DNA of 64,000 nucleotides from positions 62,001 to 126,000 of the forward strand of contig JACKBI010000005.1 in the NCBI GenBank assembly GCA_020634615.1, read 5' to 3'. This document shows positions 1-9,077 of the stretch, piece by piece. Within the stretch, counting starts at the first letter, position 1. Every line of letters starts with the position of its first letter. A model generated the notes under the pieces. It saw only the letters and a program-made list of their open reading frames with translations, made no database searches and had not been told where the DNA came from. The translations under genes and the position numbers were made by a program. The DNA is from Anaerolineales bacterium. Its GTDB lineage: Bacteria > Chloroflexota > Anaerolineae > JAAEKA01.

Positions 1-1626
1 GGCACCATGCCGCTGGAAGGCACATCCGTCACGCTGGCCTTTGGCGCGGACGGATCGGTGTCGGGATCGGACGGCTGCAACAACTTCAGCACCACCTACA
101 CCGAGGACGGCTCCAGCCTGACCATCAACCAGCCGATGGCCTCGACCATGATGGCCTGCGAGGACGCGGTGATGGCCCAGGGCGCGGCGGTTATGGCAGC
201 GCTGACCACAGCCACCGACTTCAGCATCGCCGAGGACCAACTGACGCTGAGCGCCGGCGGCGAGACGCTGGCGACCTTCACAGCCGTCTCATCCGACCTG
301 ACCGACACCGCCTGGGACGTGGTCAACTACAACAACGGCCGCGAGGCTGTGGTTGGTCTCCTGGAAGGAACAGAGATCACGGCCTACTTCGGCGCTGATG
401 GGACGGTGACGGGCAACGCGAGTTGCAATCAGTACTTCGCCTCGTACGCGACCGACGGCGACACCATCACGATCGGCCAGCCGGGCAGTACGATGATGTT
501 CTGCGGCGAGCCGGAAGGGGTGATGGACCAGGAGAGCGAGTACCTGGCGGCCCTGCAAAGCGCCGCGACCTACAGCATCAGTGGCGACATGTTGCAGATG
601 CGCACAGCCGAGGACGCGCTGGCGATAGTGATGGTGCGGCGGGAGATCGTTGATCTGCCGGAGCCTGAGCCGGCGGTGCCGACGGGCGTGGTGACGGGCG
701 CCCAGGCGCTCAATATCCGCAGCGGCCCGGGCACCAACTTCCCGGTGGTCGGTGTTGCTCGCAACGGCGACAGCGGCGAGATCATCGGCCGTAGCGCCGA
801 TGGAAACTGGTGGGTTGTGTCCGTTCCTTCGGCGCCCGGCGGCATGGGCTGGGTGTCGGCCAGTTTCGTGACTGCGACCGGCGCCGACGAAGTGCCAGTG
901 ATCGCGTCACCGCCTCCGCCGCCCACACCGACGCCGATGCCGGCGACGCCAACTCCCGCGCCCGCTCCGACAGCGACCCCGCTACCGCTGGCAACCCCCA
1001 TCACCGAGATCGCATTCTGGTTGAACCAGACGACCATCGAGCAAGGGCAGTGTACGACGCTCAACTGGTCGGTTCAGAACGTCCAGGCAGTCTGGGTGTA
1101 TCCCCAGGGCGAGATCTATAACCGCTTCCCGCGCACCGGCCAGGGCAACGAAGTCGTATGTCCTCCCAGCACCACGACCTATGAAATGCGGGTTCAGATG
1201 CGCGATGGCACGACGCAGATCCGCCAGGTGACACTCAATGTCAACCCGGCGCCCCCGCCGCCCGCGGTCAATCCGCTTTCGGGAACACGCTGGGATGTCG
1301 TCAACTACAACAACGGGCGCCAGGCAGTGTCCACTCTGGTCGACGGTACCAGCATCAATATGAACTTCGGTACGGATGGGCAGGTAACCGGAACTGCGGG
1401 CTGCAACAACTACTTCGCGTTCTATCAGGTGAACGGCAGTAACCTCACCATCGGCCAGCCTGGCTCTACATCCCGATTCTGCGTCGAACCGGAGGGAGTC
1501 ATGGATCAGGAATCAGCGTTCCTGGCTGCGTTACATTCGGCAGCCACCTTCAACATCAACGGTAACATGTTGGAGATACGCACAGCCGGCGATGCGATCG
1601 CCGTCATCGCCTCACGCGCGCCATAG
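1..1626 (+). CDS. META-domain / SH3b surface protein, 5' partial
   Basis: The reading frame is open from the first base of the window, so the N-terminus lies outside; the ATG at 7 is internal to a META domain that already lacks its leading Trp. Three META (HslJ-type) repeats are visible, two at the start and one at the C-terminus, each with a GxxGCNxYxA-type core and paired cysteines. Between them sit a bacterial SH3 domain (about residues 235-290 of the visible part, LNIRSGPGTNFPVV type), a Pro/Thr-rich linker and an Ig-like domain with a conserved WS...V...Y pattern. META and SH3b domains are usually exported and are linked to envelope stress or cell-wall binding; a surface or lipoprotein role is inferred. 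A clean stem-loop follows the stop codon. Confidence 0.8.
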   Translation, partial: GTMPLEGTSVTLAFGADGSVSGSDGCNNFSTTYTEDGSSLTINQPMASTMMACEDAVMAQGAAVMAALTTATDFSIAEDQLTLSAGGETLATFTAVSSDLTDTAWDVVNYNNGREAVVGLLEGTEITAYFGADGTVTGNASCNQYFASYATDGDTITIGQPGSTMMFCGEPEGVMDQESEYLAALQSAATYSISGDMLQMRTAEDALAIVMVRREIVDLPEPEPAVPTGVVTGAQALNIRSGPGTNFPVVGVARNGDSGEIIGRSADGNWWVVSVPSAPGGMGWVSASFVTATGADEVPVIASPPPPPTPTPMPATPTPAPAPTATPLPLATPITEIAFWLNQTTIEQGQCTTLNWSVQNVQAVWVYPQGEIYNRFPRTGQGNEVVCPPSTTTYEMRVQMRDGTTQIRQVTLNVNPAPPPPAVNPLSGTRWDVVNYNNGRQAVSTLVDGTSINMNFGTDGQVTGTAGCNNYFAFYQVNGSNLTIGQPGSTSRFCVEPEGVMDQESAFLAALHSAATFNINGNMLEIRTAGDAIAVIASRAP

Positions 1627-1637
1627 CTCGAAATCAG

Positions 1638-1678
1638 ACCGGTCTGCCGGGAAGCACATCGCTTCCTGGCAGACCGGT
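1638..1678 (+). terminator. stem-loop after META protein gene
   Basis: An 18-bp stem (1638-1655 with 1661-1678, one wobble) closes a 5-nt loop and starts 12 nt after the stop codon at 1626. There is no strong T-tract, so it may act as a 3' stabilising hairpin. It also lies downstream of the convergent hydrolase gene. Confidence 0.65.
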
Positions 1679-1724
1679 AATACGTGGCGTCTTCAATTCC
1701 TCCCGGTTCGCTGGCTGCGATGCG

Positions 1725-2630
1725 TCAGGCGGTTGCAGCCGTTGATTTCTCCAGATAACGCAACAGTCCATCCACACACATATCCGACGGGACGATGATT
1801 TCGACCCGGTGGGCGTCGGCGGGGGTGAGACCGGCTATGACGGCTTGCTGGCTGACCCATTCGCGGTAGGCTGCGAGGATGTCGTCGCGCGTCGCTCCGG
1901 CCTGCCAGCTTGCGCGCACAAAGGCGGCCTGCGCTTCGAGTTGTTCTTCAGCGGCCTGCAGGTGCGTCAGCGTGTCGAGATCGCTGGGGCCGAAGTGGGT
2001 TGGCAGCAGCTGGTCAGGACGCACCTCGCGCAGCCGCGCCAGGCTGCTGTGCCAGGCGGGCAGGTCGATCTCCGGCGGCGGTGTCGGCGCGCGCATGACA
2101 TTCAGGCGCGGCAAACGCACGGCCGTCACATCGCCGCTGAAACAGAGGCCGTCCAGCAGCCACGCCATGTGATGCCAGGCATGGCCGGGAGTGTCGACCG
2201 CACGGATGCGCAGCCCGGCCGCGTCGACGATGTCGCCGTCGTTGACCGCGCGCACCTGGTCAGCCGGAACAGGGATCGTCTCGCCCCAAAGCGCGTCCAT
2301 GGCATCGCCGTAGATGCGGCCGGCGGAGCGCAGCAGCTTGGTCGGGTCGGCCAAATGGGGCGCGCCGATGTGGTGGACATGGACCGTCGCGCCGGTCTCG
2401 CGTGCCAGCCAGCCGGCCGCGCCCGCGTGGTCCAGGTGGATGTGGGTCACCAGAATGTCGCTGATGTCGTGCAGATCGATGTTCGCGTTTGCCAGGCCAG
2501 CCTTCAGGTTGTTGTAAGAGGAGGCGGGGCCCGTCTCGATCAGAGCGACGCCGCGCGGGCCGCGCAGGGCATAGCTGGCGATCACTTCGGGTGCGTCTTG
2601 CCAGTGCAGGTCGATGGTCGTGTATGTCAT
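1725..2630 (-). CDS. MBL-fold metallo-hydrolase
   Basis: This is a cytoplasmic metallo-beta-lactamase-fold hydrolase of about 301 residues. The zinc signature THIHLDH is at residues 62-68, followed by further His/Asp ligands (DTPGHAWHH near 165, SGD near 182 and the late H of LPTHFG near 228). A helical C-terminal extension resembles the glyoxalase-II-like/SoxH-like groups that act on thioesters or lactones; the substrate is not readable. I chose the ATG at 2630 because GAGGAT lies just upstream; the open frame runs further to a poorer start at 2711. The gene is divergent from the AIR-synthase-like gene, with an 86-bp inverted-repeat element between them. Confidence 0.85.
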   Translation of the reverse strand: MTYTTIDLHWQDAPEVIASYALRGPRGVALIETGPASSYNNLKAGLANANIDLHDISDILVTHIHLDHAGAAGWLARETGATVHVHHIGAPHLADPTKLLRSAGRIYGDAMDALWGETIPVPADQVRAVNDGDIVDAAGLRIRAVDTPGHAWHHMAWLLDGLCFSGDVTAVRLPRLNVMRAPTPPPEIDLPAWHSSLARLREVRPDQLLPTHFGPSDLDTLTHLQAAEEQLEAQAAFVRASWQAGATRDDILAAYREWVSQQAVIAGLTPADAHRVEIIVPSDMCVDGLLRYLEKSTAATA

Positions 2631-2740
2631 GGATATCCTCACAGGGTGCAGTTTGTTTCTGCTTCTGGCGGGATTATGCCATAATCGGAGGCGATTGGGG
2701 TAGCAGCCCAACGCTCGTCGCTCAAGAAGCCGCGCGAAAA

Positions 2741-2826
2741 GACATCGGAAGTCACCGGCTTCTGGTCACGAGCAGTCTGAAACGATCACGACCGGTCGTT
2801 CTGTTGACCCGGCGACTTCCGATGTC
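2741..2826. repeat. 86-bp inverted-repeat element, copy 1
   Basis: The ends GACATCGGAAGTC and GACTTCCGATGTC form a 13-bp inverted repeat; pairing extends to 18 bp with one mismatch. A second element of exactly the same length with ends GACCTCGGAAGTC / GACTTCCGAGGTC is at 40104-40189. Both share GTCACGA at offset 25. It sits in the divergent promoter region of the MBL and AIR-synthase-like genes. Confidence 0.7.
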
Positions 2827-2861
2827 TGAGGGCAACACTGGCTAACCACCTGGAAGGTAGC

Positions 2862-3884
2862 ATGACAACTTCACCGTATCTCTCCCCCGGCAAGCTGCCC
2901 CACGGCTTGCTGGACCAGCTTCTGCGGCGCTTTCCGCCTGGCGACCCGCGACTCATCGTCGGTCCACAGATGGGCGAGGATGCCGCGGTCATCGACTTCG
3001 GCAGCACCTATCTGGTCGCCAAGACCGACCCCATCACCTTCGCCGCGGACGAGATCGGCTGGTACGCGGTCAACGTCAACGCCAACGACATCGCTGTGAT
3101 GGGCGCGACGCCGCGCTGGTTTCTGGCGACGATTCTGCTGCCGGAGAAGACCGCTACGGCCACGCTGGCCGAGGCGATCTACACCCAGATCGCGGGCGCC
3201 TGCGACGGGCTGGGCGTCGCGCTGGCCGGCGGGCACACCGAGATCACCGTCGGGTTGGAGCGTCCCATAGTGGCCGGTTTCATGCTGGGCGAGGTCGCTT
3301 CTGAGCGGCTGGTGCGCTCATCGGGCGTGCAACCGGGCGATGCGTTGATCCTGGCCGGCAGCATCCCGATCGAAGGTACGGCGCTGATCGCGCGTGAAAA
3401 GCAGGCCGAACTGCTGGCCAGAGGGATTGCGCCCGCGCTGGTGCGGCGGGCGCAGGACTTTCTGCACGATCCGGGCATCAGCGTGGTGCGCGCGGCGCGG
3501 CTGGCGGTTGAGACGGTCGCGGTGCACGCGATGCACGATCCCACCGAGGGCGGGTTGGCGACAGGAATCTGGGAGGTGGCGCAGACGTCGGGCGTCGGCG
3601 TGGAGATCGACCTGGACGCAGTGCCGGTGCGCGCTGAAAGCAAGGTTGTTTGCGACGCGTTCGGGCTGGACCCGCTGGGGACGATTGCGTCGGGTGCGCT
3701 GCTGCTGGCAGTTGCGTCCGGAGACGCAGCGCGCTTGCTTGCAGCGTTTGGAGACACAGGTCTTGCCGCGGCCGTCATCGGCCGAGCGACGGAGCGTGGC
3801 GCGGATCTGAAGGCAAAACGGGGCGGCCAGGAGGTGGCCTTTCCCCGCTTCGCGGTGGATGAAATCGCCAGATTGTTCGGCTAG
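2862..3884 (+). CDS. AIR synthase-related (PurM/HypE/SelD superfamily) protein
   Basis: A 340-residue protein with the two-domain ATP-binding fold of the PurM-HypE-ThiL-SelD superfamily. It has GEDAAV near residue 38, NVNANDIAVMGATPRW near 71-86, AGGHTEI near 120 and DPTEGGL near 226, positions that bind ATP/Mg in this superfamily. Members use ATP to activate amides or carboxyls or make acyl-phosphates. The C-terminus ends in a helix without the cysteine that HypE needs as carbamoyl/cyano carrier, and no hyp genes are nearby, so hydrogenase maturation is unlikely despite HypE-like similarity. The start at 2862 has GGAAGG upstream. Its substrate is unknown. Confidence 0.8.
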   Translation: MTTSPYLSPGKLPHGLLDQLLRRFPPGDPRLIVGPQMGEDAAVIDFGSTYLVAKTDPITFAADEIGWYAVNVNANDIAVMGATPRWFLATILLPEKTATATLAEAIYTQIAGACDGLGVALAGGHTEITVGLERPIVAGFMLGEVASERLVRSSGVQPGDALILAGSIPIEGTALIAREKQAELLARGIAPALVRRAQDFLHDPGISVVRAARLAVETVAVHAMHDPTEGGLATGIWEVAQTSGVGVEIDLDAVPVRAESKVVCDAFGLDPLGTIASGALLLAVASGDAARLLAAFGDTGLAAAVIGRATERGADLKAKRGGQEVAFPRFAVDEIARLFG

Positions 3885-3932
3885 GTGTTGGCAATAGAGG
3901 GCGACGAGATATGATATTGGGAGGTTTACGCC

Positions 3933-4016
3933 ATGCTGGACGACCGCAGCACGCCTCCTCCGCCCGACTTCGTCTTCGAGGAAATTCTGGAGTTGCCGCA
4001 GCCTCCCGTGCAGTGA
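3933..4016 (+). CDS. possible 27-residue acidic, proline-rich peptide
   Basis: A short frame starts 7 nt after a GGGAGG ribosome-binding sequence and encodes a peptide with a PPPP run followed by an acidic FEEILEL stretch. It lies 48 nt after the AIR-synthase-like gene and could be translated from the same mRNA. I do not recognise it. The support is only the ribosome-binding site and plausible composition. Confidence 0.25.
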   Translation: MLDDRSTPPPPDFVFEEILELPQPPVQ

Positions 4017-4067
4017 AGCTTGCGGCGCGCCTTGGGGCCGCGTTCCGTGAAGCGTGACAACTCGCCA

Positions 4068-4354
4068 TTGTTATTCCGAACGAGTCCAGTCGAACGCCAG
4101 CGAGGAATCTCGTCACCTGGACGATGAGATTCCTCGCTGGCGTTTCGTTGCATCGGAGTAACTATTCAGCCTACACCAAACCAGTGAATGAAATTCACTG
4201 GCTGAAAGTACGAAGGCCCCTCAGGGCCTGGCCGACCGACTCCCAGCGGCTGAGGCCGCTTCGTGCTTTCAGCCGGGGGATTTCAATCCCTGGGCGGAGG
4301 CAGACTGAATAGTTACGCATCGGAGGTTGTGGGCCGACCTGCTCGGAATGACAA
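4068..4354. repeat. palindromic interspersed repeat, interrupted by a MITE-like element
   Basis: The outer arms TTGTTATTCCGAAC (4068-4081) and GCTCGGAATGACAA (4341-4354) pair at 12 of 14 positions. An internal 22-bp stem (4093-4114 with 4123-4144, one mismatch) contains GAGGAATCTCG / GAGATTCCTCG. This is the style of the widespread TGTCATTCCGAG...GAGGAATCTCG intergenic repeats. Removing the inserted element and one target duplication leaves about 120 bp. Confidence 0.6.
4158..4316. mobile_element. 159-bp MITE-like element with 12-bp TIRs and target duplication
   Basis: Perfect terminal inverted repeats GTAACTATTCAG (4158-4169) and CTGAATAGTTAC (4305-4316) bound the element. GCATCGGA is duplicated directly outside both ends (4150-4157 and 4317-4324). 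Inside are nested hairpins: CCAGTGAAT/ATTCACTGG (4181-4201) and a 16-bp stem GGCTGAAAGTACGAAG / CTTCGTGCTTTCAGCC with one wobble. There is no coding capacity. This is the structure of a non-autonomous transposon moved in trans; no matching transposase is in the window. Confidence 0.75.
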
Positions 4355-4415
4355 ACGCGCTGCGTCGCGGGCGGCTCGCGGTTTGCATTTGAGACTGCGA
4401 ACTCCGCTGATACGA

Positions 4416-6215
4416 TCAGCGCCGTGTCGCGTTGGCGAGTCCGGGCAGCAGGTAGTCGCTGACGACCACCTCCCAGCTCATGCGCTTGCCGACTTCCTGG
4501 CCGGCCGTCAGCAGCGCCTGCATGTCAGCGGCATCCCTGGGGAGACGTTCCATGATCTGACGCGCGACGTAGGCGCTGTTGTAGCTCTCGATTTGGCTGC
4601 GCTGCGCCGTGCCGATATTCAACGCGTCCCAGGGGCTGAAGACCTGCCAACCGGGCGGCAGGCTGGTGTAGTTGGCAACGACGATGTTGCTGAAGTCGGC
4701 CAGTTCGACCTCCTCCCTTGTCTTCTCCAGCGCCCGCTGCGCGAACCCGATGCAGCCGCAGACGTTGCTGACGACGCATAACGCGCCAAAGCTCAACGGC
4801 TCGACCTGCGCGATGCCGAACGGCTCGTAGATGCTCTGGCCGAATTCCAGATCGGAGCCGCGGCGGATGTCCATGAACTCCATATCGGCCGGCATGCGGC
4901 CGCCACAGCGGTCCTGGCTCCAGCCAAACTGGTTGACCAGCACGATCTTCAGCGCACGCGATCCCCAGTTGAAGCCGGCGATGCTGTTGTAGAGCGACAC
5001 TTCCAGATCCACCAGGTCGCCGTTGCCTGTGCGGTGATGCACCGGCCAGCCGTATTCCTCTTCCCAGCGCATCACATCCTCGGAGCGGCGGCCGGCCGGC
5101 AGCGTTGTGGTGAGCATGTACAGCACGGCCGTCTTGCCCTGCTCGGCCAGCAGCCAGTCCAGATGCTCGGCGACGCGGATGTCGCGCCACATGGCCTTGC
5201 TCAGCACCAGGCGGGTGACATGGGTGAAGACGTAGTCGGGCCGGTAGCCCAGCAGGTTCTCAGCGTAGCTTTGCAGGCGCGCCTTGCTGACCAGCTTTTC
5301 ATCCAGCGAAAGCGGGAACGACGGCACACCGTTGTAGACCAGGTCGATGTTGGCGCCGCGGAACATGCCGCCCAGAAAGCGCAGCTCCTCCACCACCAGA
5401 TCGCCCACGGCGAAGATGTTGTCACAGCGCAGCGTCTGCTTCAGCAGCGCGTGCTTGTAGAAGTCGTCGCGGCTGCCGAAGACGCTGTCCATGGTGGCGT
5501 TGTAATAGGGAGCAGTCCACATCGCGTTGTAGAAGCGGGTGTCGTGGCCACCATCGAACTCGACCACGTTGCGGGCGGTGGCCGTTTCGTGGGCGTAGAA
5601 GACCGTGCGCCAGTCCCACGGATCGGCAAGCTGCGCGGCGAAGGCCAGCGGCAGGCCCATCCACTCGTGCGCCAGGATGAAGCGGTTGTTGTCCTGCTTG
5701 CCTGGCGCGCCATCGCCCGGTCCCACGAGGCTGCGCAGCGCGGCATAGCTGGCTGGGGCGGAGCGGACGAAATCCTTGAACTCCGGGTCGTAGTCGAACT
5801 TGCCAGAGTCGATGCCGTAATGCTGCCAGAGGAAGTACTTGAAATCGTTGACCGGACCTTCCTTGGCGTGGATCGAGTCGATCAGGATCACTTCGTGTTC
5901 GGCGCGACCGAAAGTCCGTTTGCCGTAGAGCAGGGCGACGCCGTAGTCGCTTTCCACTGCACTGAGCACCGCTGTCAGCGCCGGTTCGGCCTTGTTGACA
6001 CCGAACACCGGCGCGTGGATCACCGTCAACTTGTTGCGGGGCGACAGCAGGCGCTCAACGGTCATCGAGTCGTAGCGGTTGAACGTCCCAATCAGGACGG
6101 TGCGTTCCACCGACTGGTTATAATTGGTCGAGCCCAGCAGCCCATCGAGGACTGCACCGATGCCGCCGACCTTCAAGCCGGCTTCGTGGGTTGCGTGAAC
6201 TACCAGATTTATCAT
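4416..6215 (-). CDS. GT5-like glycosyltransferase (glycogen/starch synthase-like)
   Basis: A 599-residue cytoplasmic glycosyltransferase of GT-B fold. The N-terminus carries KVGG at residues 15-18, the sugar-nucleotide-binding loop of glycogen/starch synthases. The C-terminal half has SIYEPFGIAQVEPLSFG (about 455-475), matching the E-x7-E acceptor/donor region of GT5/GT4 enzymes. It is longer than GlgA (about 480 residues), with inserts around an HEWMG segment near 185 and an atypical central part, so sugar donor and product are uncertain; an alpha-glucan or trehalose-type synthase is possible. The ATG at 6215 is preceded by GGAG. It stands alone and is convergent with nothing close. Confidence 0.75.
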   Translation of the reverse strand: MINLVVHATHEAGLKVGGIGAVLDGLLGSTNYNQSVERTVLIGTFNRYDSMTVERLLSPRNKLTVIHAPVFGVNKAEPALTAVLSAVESDYGVALLYGKRTFGRAEHEVILIDSIHAKEGPVNDFKYFLWQHYGIDSGKFDYDPEFKDFVRSAPASYAALRSLVGPGDGAPGKQDNNRFILAHEWMGLPLAFAAQLADPWDWRTVFYAHETATARNVVEFDGGHDTRFYNAMWTAPYYNATMDSVFGSRDDFYKHALLKQTLRCDNIFAVGDLVVEELRFLGGMFRGANIDLVYNGVPSFPLSLDEKLVSKARLQSYAENLLGYRPDYVFTHVTRLVLSKAMWRDIRVAEHLDWLLAEQGKTAVLYMLTTTLPAGRRSEDVMRWEEEYGWPVHHRTGNGDLVDLEVSLYNSIAGFNWGSRALKIVLVNQFGWSQDRCGGRMPADMEFMDIRRGSDLEFGQSIYEPFGIAQVEPLSFGALCVVSNVCGCIGFAQRALEKTREEVELADFSNIVVANYTSLPPGWQVFSPWDALNIGTAQRSQIESYNSAYVARQIMERLPRDAADMQALLTAGQEVGKRMSWEVVVSDYLLPGLANATRR

Positions 6216-6420
6216 GGCTGATCTTTCTCCAGTGAAAGTGGATGGTCAACTGAATGGAATGGGAGGATTGCGCGTCAAGCGAGGAAATTATAACATAGAT
6301 TGTTGCGAAACGAGGATGTCTTACGACCGGGTCTGGACGCGGCACGCCCGCCGCTGCTACGACGACGGGCGTGCCTGAGACGAATGTAGGAGGAGAGACG
6401 CAGTCTTACACAGATGTAGT

Positions 6421-8346
6421 CTATTGGGGGCGCACGATGATTGAGGCGCCGTTGCTGTCGCCGTCTGGATCGTGGTTCTCCGGCGGAACATACAACATGG
6501 TTTCGGCCACGATGTTCTGCACCGCAAACGAAACGTCGCTTTGGATATACCACAGCGACGGGCTGGTGATCTGACACCGTCCCGTTTCACCGGTAATACA
6601 GGTCGCGACTTCGCCGCTGTTGCTCCAGACGCCGCTCACCTGGGCGAAGGAAACCGGTTCGTGACCCATGTCATGCACCTCGATCGCCACTGTTGCCTGC
6701 CAAAGAGCCCGGTTCAGCCACACGCCCGCGCCGTCCAGATCTGCCACGTGGATGGTGATTCCCAGCGGAACCTGGATCACCACGCTGGCGACGTTGGATG
6801 GATCAGATTGTCCGGCGTGATTAAAAGCGCGCACCTGGTATGCGTACTCGCCGGGCAACAGGTTGGTGTCATCGAATCCGGTTGTGTTGGCTGGCACGGC
6901 CATGATGCTCTGCCAGTTGATCTGATCGGTTGATCGGAAGACCTCGAACCCGTTCTCGTTGTTGGCGTGGTCAGCCCAGGCCAGGCAGACTGTGGTGTAG
7001 TACTGCACCGGCGCCTCGAGATCGGACGGGCTGGCTGGTGGTTGGGAGGAGCCTGGCATCTGATCAAACGCCGCGCCAACATCCAAGACGCCGCCGGTCA
7101 CCGACAGCCCGGCCAGAGCAGGCGTCGGGCGGGCCGATTGCAGCAGCAGGCCGCGGACCTCCTGGTAAGTTTGCTCGGGATCGGCGCTCAGCAGCAGAGC
7201 GGCCGCGCCGGCCACGTGCGGCGACGCCATGGACGTACCGCTCATGGTGCCGTAGCCGCCTCCGGCCGTCGTGCTCAAGATGCTTACGCCCGGCGCGTGC
7301 AGATCGACGCTGAGAACACCGCGGTTCGAATCGCCGGCTGGCGTCTCGTTGGATCGTATCGAGCCGACGGAGATGATGTTGTCGAGGTTGAAAGAGGCCG
7401 GGTAGAGGGGGACGAGGTCAGTGTCGCGTCCGTTGTTGCCGGCGGCTGCCACATAGACATGGCCGATGGATTGCGCGTTCTGGATCATGGTGTAAAGCGG
7501 CGTCGAGAACGAATTCGTGCCCCAACTGTTGTTCGACACGCGCACGCCCTTGTCCACCGCGTAGCTCAAGGCATCCATCGCGCCGGACGTGAATCCACCG
7601 GTTGGTCCCATGAATTGCAGCACCATGATCTGGCAGTGCCAGAGCATGCCCACCACGCCGATGCCGTTGTTGCCCTCGGCGCAGATGGTGCCAGCGACGT
7701 GAGTGCCGTGGGTGCCGGCGTCCATCGGGTCGTTGTCGTGATAGTAGAAGTCGTAGCCGCGAATGTCGTCCACATAGCCGTTGCCGTCGTCGTCGATGCC
7801 GTTGCCGGCGATCTCGTCCGGGTTGATCCAGATGTTGTTCACCAGATCAGGGTGGTTGTAATCCGCGCCCATATCGATCACCGCGACGACCATGTCGACA
7901 GTTCCGGTGTGATGTTCCCAGGCCGAGGGAACGTTGGCGTTTGCCAGACCCCACATCTCGCCCAGTCGGGGGTCGTCAGTGATCATGTCCAGCGGTGTGA
8001 TCCAGTAGTCGGGCTCGGCGTAGTTCACGGCCGGATCGTTTTCAAGAATCGCCTGCGCGGCCGGCACATCGATTCCGCCTTTGTTGTCCAGTTGCACTAA
8101 CGTCACATCCGGAGCCAGCGCATATTCCTTGATGACCTCACCGTGGATCAAATCAAGCGCTTGTTGCCTTGCTGCGCTCGGTGTGGAAACCCGAAAACTG
8201 ACGAACAGCCGGTTCGGCGCATACTCCGGGGTTGGCGCTGATTGAACCTGTAAAGCGCTGGCAAACGATGGTCGAACCAGTGTGACGATGATCAGAAGGC
8301 CAATGAAGAATCTCAGCCATGAACGAGCGTTCAGTCTTGTACGCAT
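6421..8346 (-). CDS. secreted S8 subtilisin-like serine peptidase with fibronectin III domain
   Basis: An exported protease of about 641 residues. I chose the ATG at 8346 because it gives a good signal peptide (basic n-region, hydrophobic core around 12-24, Ala-rich cleavage site); the frame extends to a TTG at 8409. An I9-like inhibitory propeptide is followed by the S8 catalytic triad: Asp in VVAVIDMGAD (about 154), His in HGTHVAG (about 214) and Ser in GTSMASPHVAG (about 370). A fibronectin type III domain (about 445-522) and a beta-rich C-terminal domain follow. No membrane anchor is seen, so it is probably released or non-covalently attached. The role is likely extracellular protein degradation. 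Confidence 0.9.
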   Translation of the reverse strand: MRTRLNARSWLRFFIGLLIIVTLVRPSFASALQVQSAPTPEYAPNRLFVSFRVSTPSAARQQALDLIHGEVIKEYALAPDVTLVQLDNKGGIDVPAAQAILENDPAVNYAEPDYWITPLDMITDDPRLGEMWGLANANVPSAWEHHTGTVDMVVAVIDMGADYNHPDLVNNIWINPDEIAGNGIDDDGNGYVDDIRGYDFYYHDNDPMDAGTHGTHVAGTICAEGNNGIGVVGMLWHCQIMVLQFMGPTGGFTSGAMDALSYAVDKGVRVSNNSWGTNSFSTPLYTMIQNAQSIGHVYVAAAGNNGRDTDLVPLYPASFNLDNIISVGSIRSNETPAGDSNRGVLSVDLHAPGVSILSTTAGGGYGTMSGTSMASPHVAGAAALLLSADPEQTYQEVRGLLLQSARPTPALAGLSVTGGVLDVGAAFDQMPGSSQPPASPSDLEAPVQYYTTVCLAWADHANNENGFEVFRSTDQINWQSIMAVPANTTGFDDTNLLPGEYAYQVRAFNHAGQSDPSNVASVVIQVPLGITIHVADLDGAGVWLNRALWQATVAIEVHDMGHEPVSFAQVSGVWSNSGEVATCITGETGRCQITSPSLWYIQSDVSFAVQNIVAETMLYVPPENHDPDGDSNGASIIVRPQ

Positions 8347-8651
8347 AGCGAATCGTAGTCTTGTGTTGATATCGGGAGTATGGACTTGCTTTGGGCGGCG
8401 ATCCCACAAAGAGTATAGTGCGCGAAGAGGTCGTCTTCAATAGGAAATTGGTACGGGCCGACGAACATCGGGTGGCGCGGCAGTTGGACGATGGGGAGCA
8501 CATTGGCTACAATGTGGCCTGCCAACCGTCACTCCCGGTTCAGGTGACCAGCAACGTACGACTCTGGTGACGATGCCTGGCGATTGTGACACCATTGATG
8601 GAACCGCCATCCTGTGCTGAACCATTCTTCTCGCAACACTGAGGGTCAAGC
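8347..8651. other. divergent intergenic region, nothing recognised
   Basis: 305 bp between the divergent peptidase and epimerase genes. It must hold both promoters, but I see no clear -35/-10 pair, hairpin or repeat. Short frames here lack ribosome-binding sites. Confidence 0.4.
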
Positions 8652-9068
8652 ATGATAAGCAAGATCAACCACATAGCGATCGTCGTCGGCGACCTGGATG
8701 CCGCCTTGCAGGCGTATCATGACACACTGGGGCTGCCCATTGGCGAGCGCAAGGTCATGCCGCAACAGGAGGTGGAGATCGCCTTCCTGCCGACAGGTGA
8801 CAGCCTCATCGAGCTGATCACACCCACCACTGAAGATTCTGGCGTTGCCAAATATCTGGCCAAACGTGGCGAGGGGTTGCACCACATCTGTCTGGAAGTT
8901 CCCGACATCGAGGCTGCCCTGGCGGAGATGTTGGCGCGCGGCGCGCAGTTGATCAACGAGGCGCCGGTTCAGGCTGCAGAAGGCCGCGCCTTCTTCCTGC
9001 ATCCCAAAGGAACTCACGGCGTGCTAATCGAGCTGTTGGAGCCGTACCCGCAAGCAGATTCTGAATGA
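8652..9068 (+). CDS. mce: methylmalonyl-CoA epimerase
   Basis: A 138-residue VOC-superfamily (glyoxalase/dioxygenase) protein. INHIAIVVGDLDAAL at the start and HHICLEVPDIEAAL in the middle are the two metal-binding half-sites; the expected ligands are H7 (N-terminal repeat), the first His of the HHICLEV pair, and a late glutamate in GVLIELLEP. It interconverts (S)- and (R)-methylmalonyl-CoA in propionate and odd-chain or branched amino acid breakdown. GAGGG precedes the ATG. It is followed after 9 nt by the TPR gene, probably in the same transcript; no mutase genes are in view. Confidence 0.9.
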   Translation: MISKINHIAIVVGDLDAALQAYHDTLGLPIGERKVMPQQEVEIAFLPTGDSLIELITPTTEDSGVAKYLAKRGEGLHHICLEVPDIEAALAEMLARGAQLINEAPVQAAEGRAFFLHPKGTHGVLIELLEPYPQADSE

Positions 9069-9077
9069 GGTAACTAC

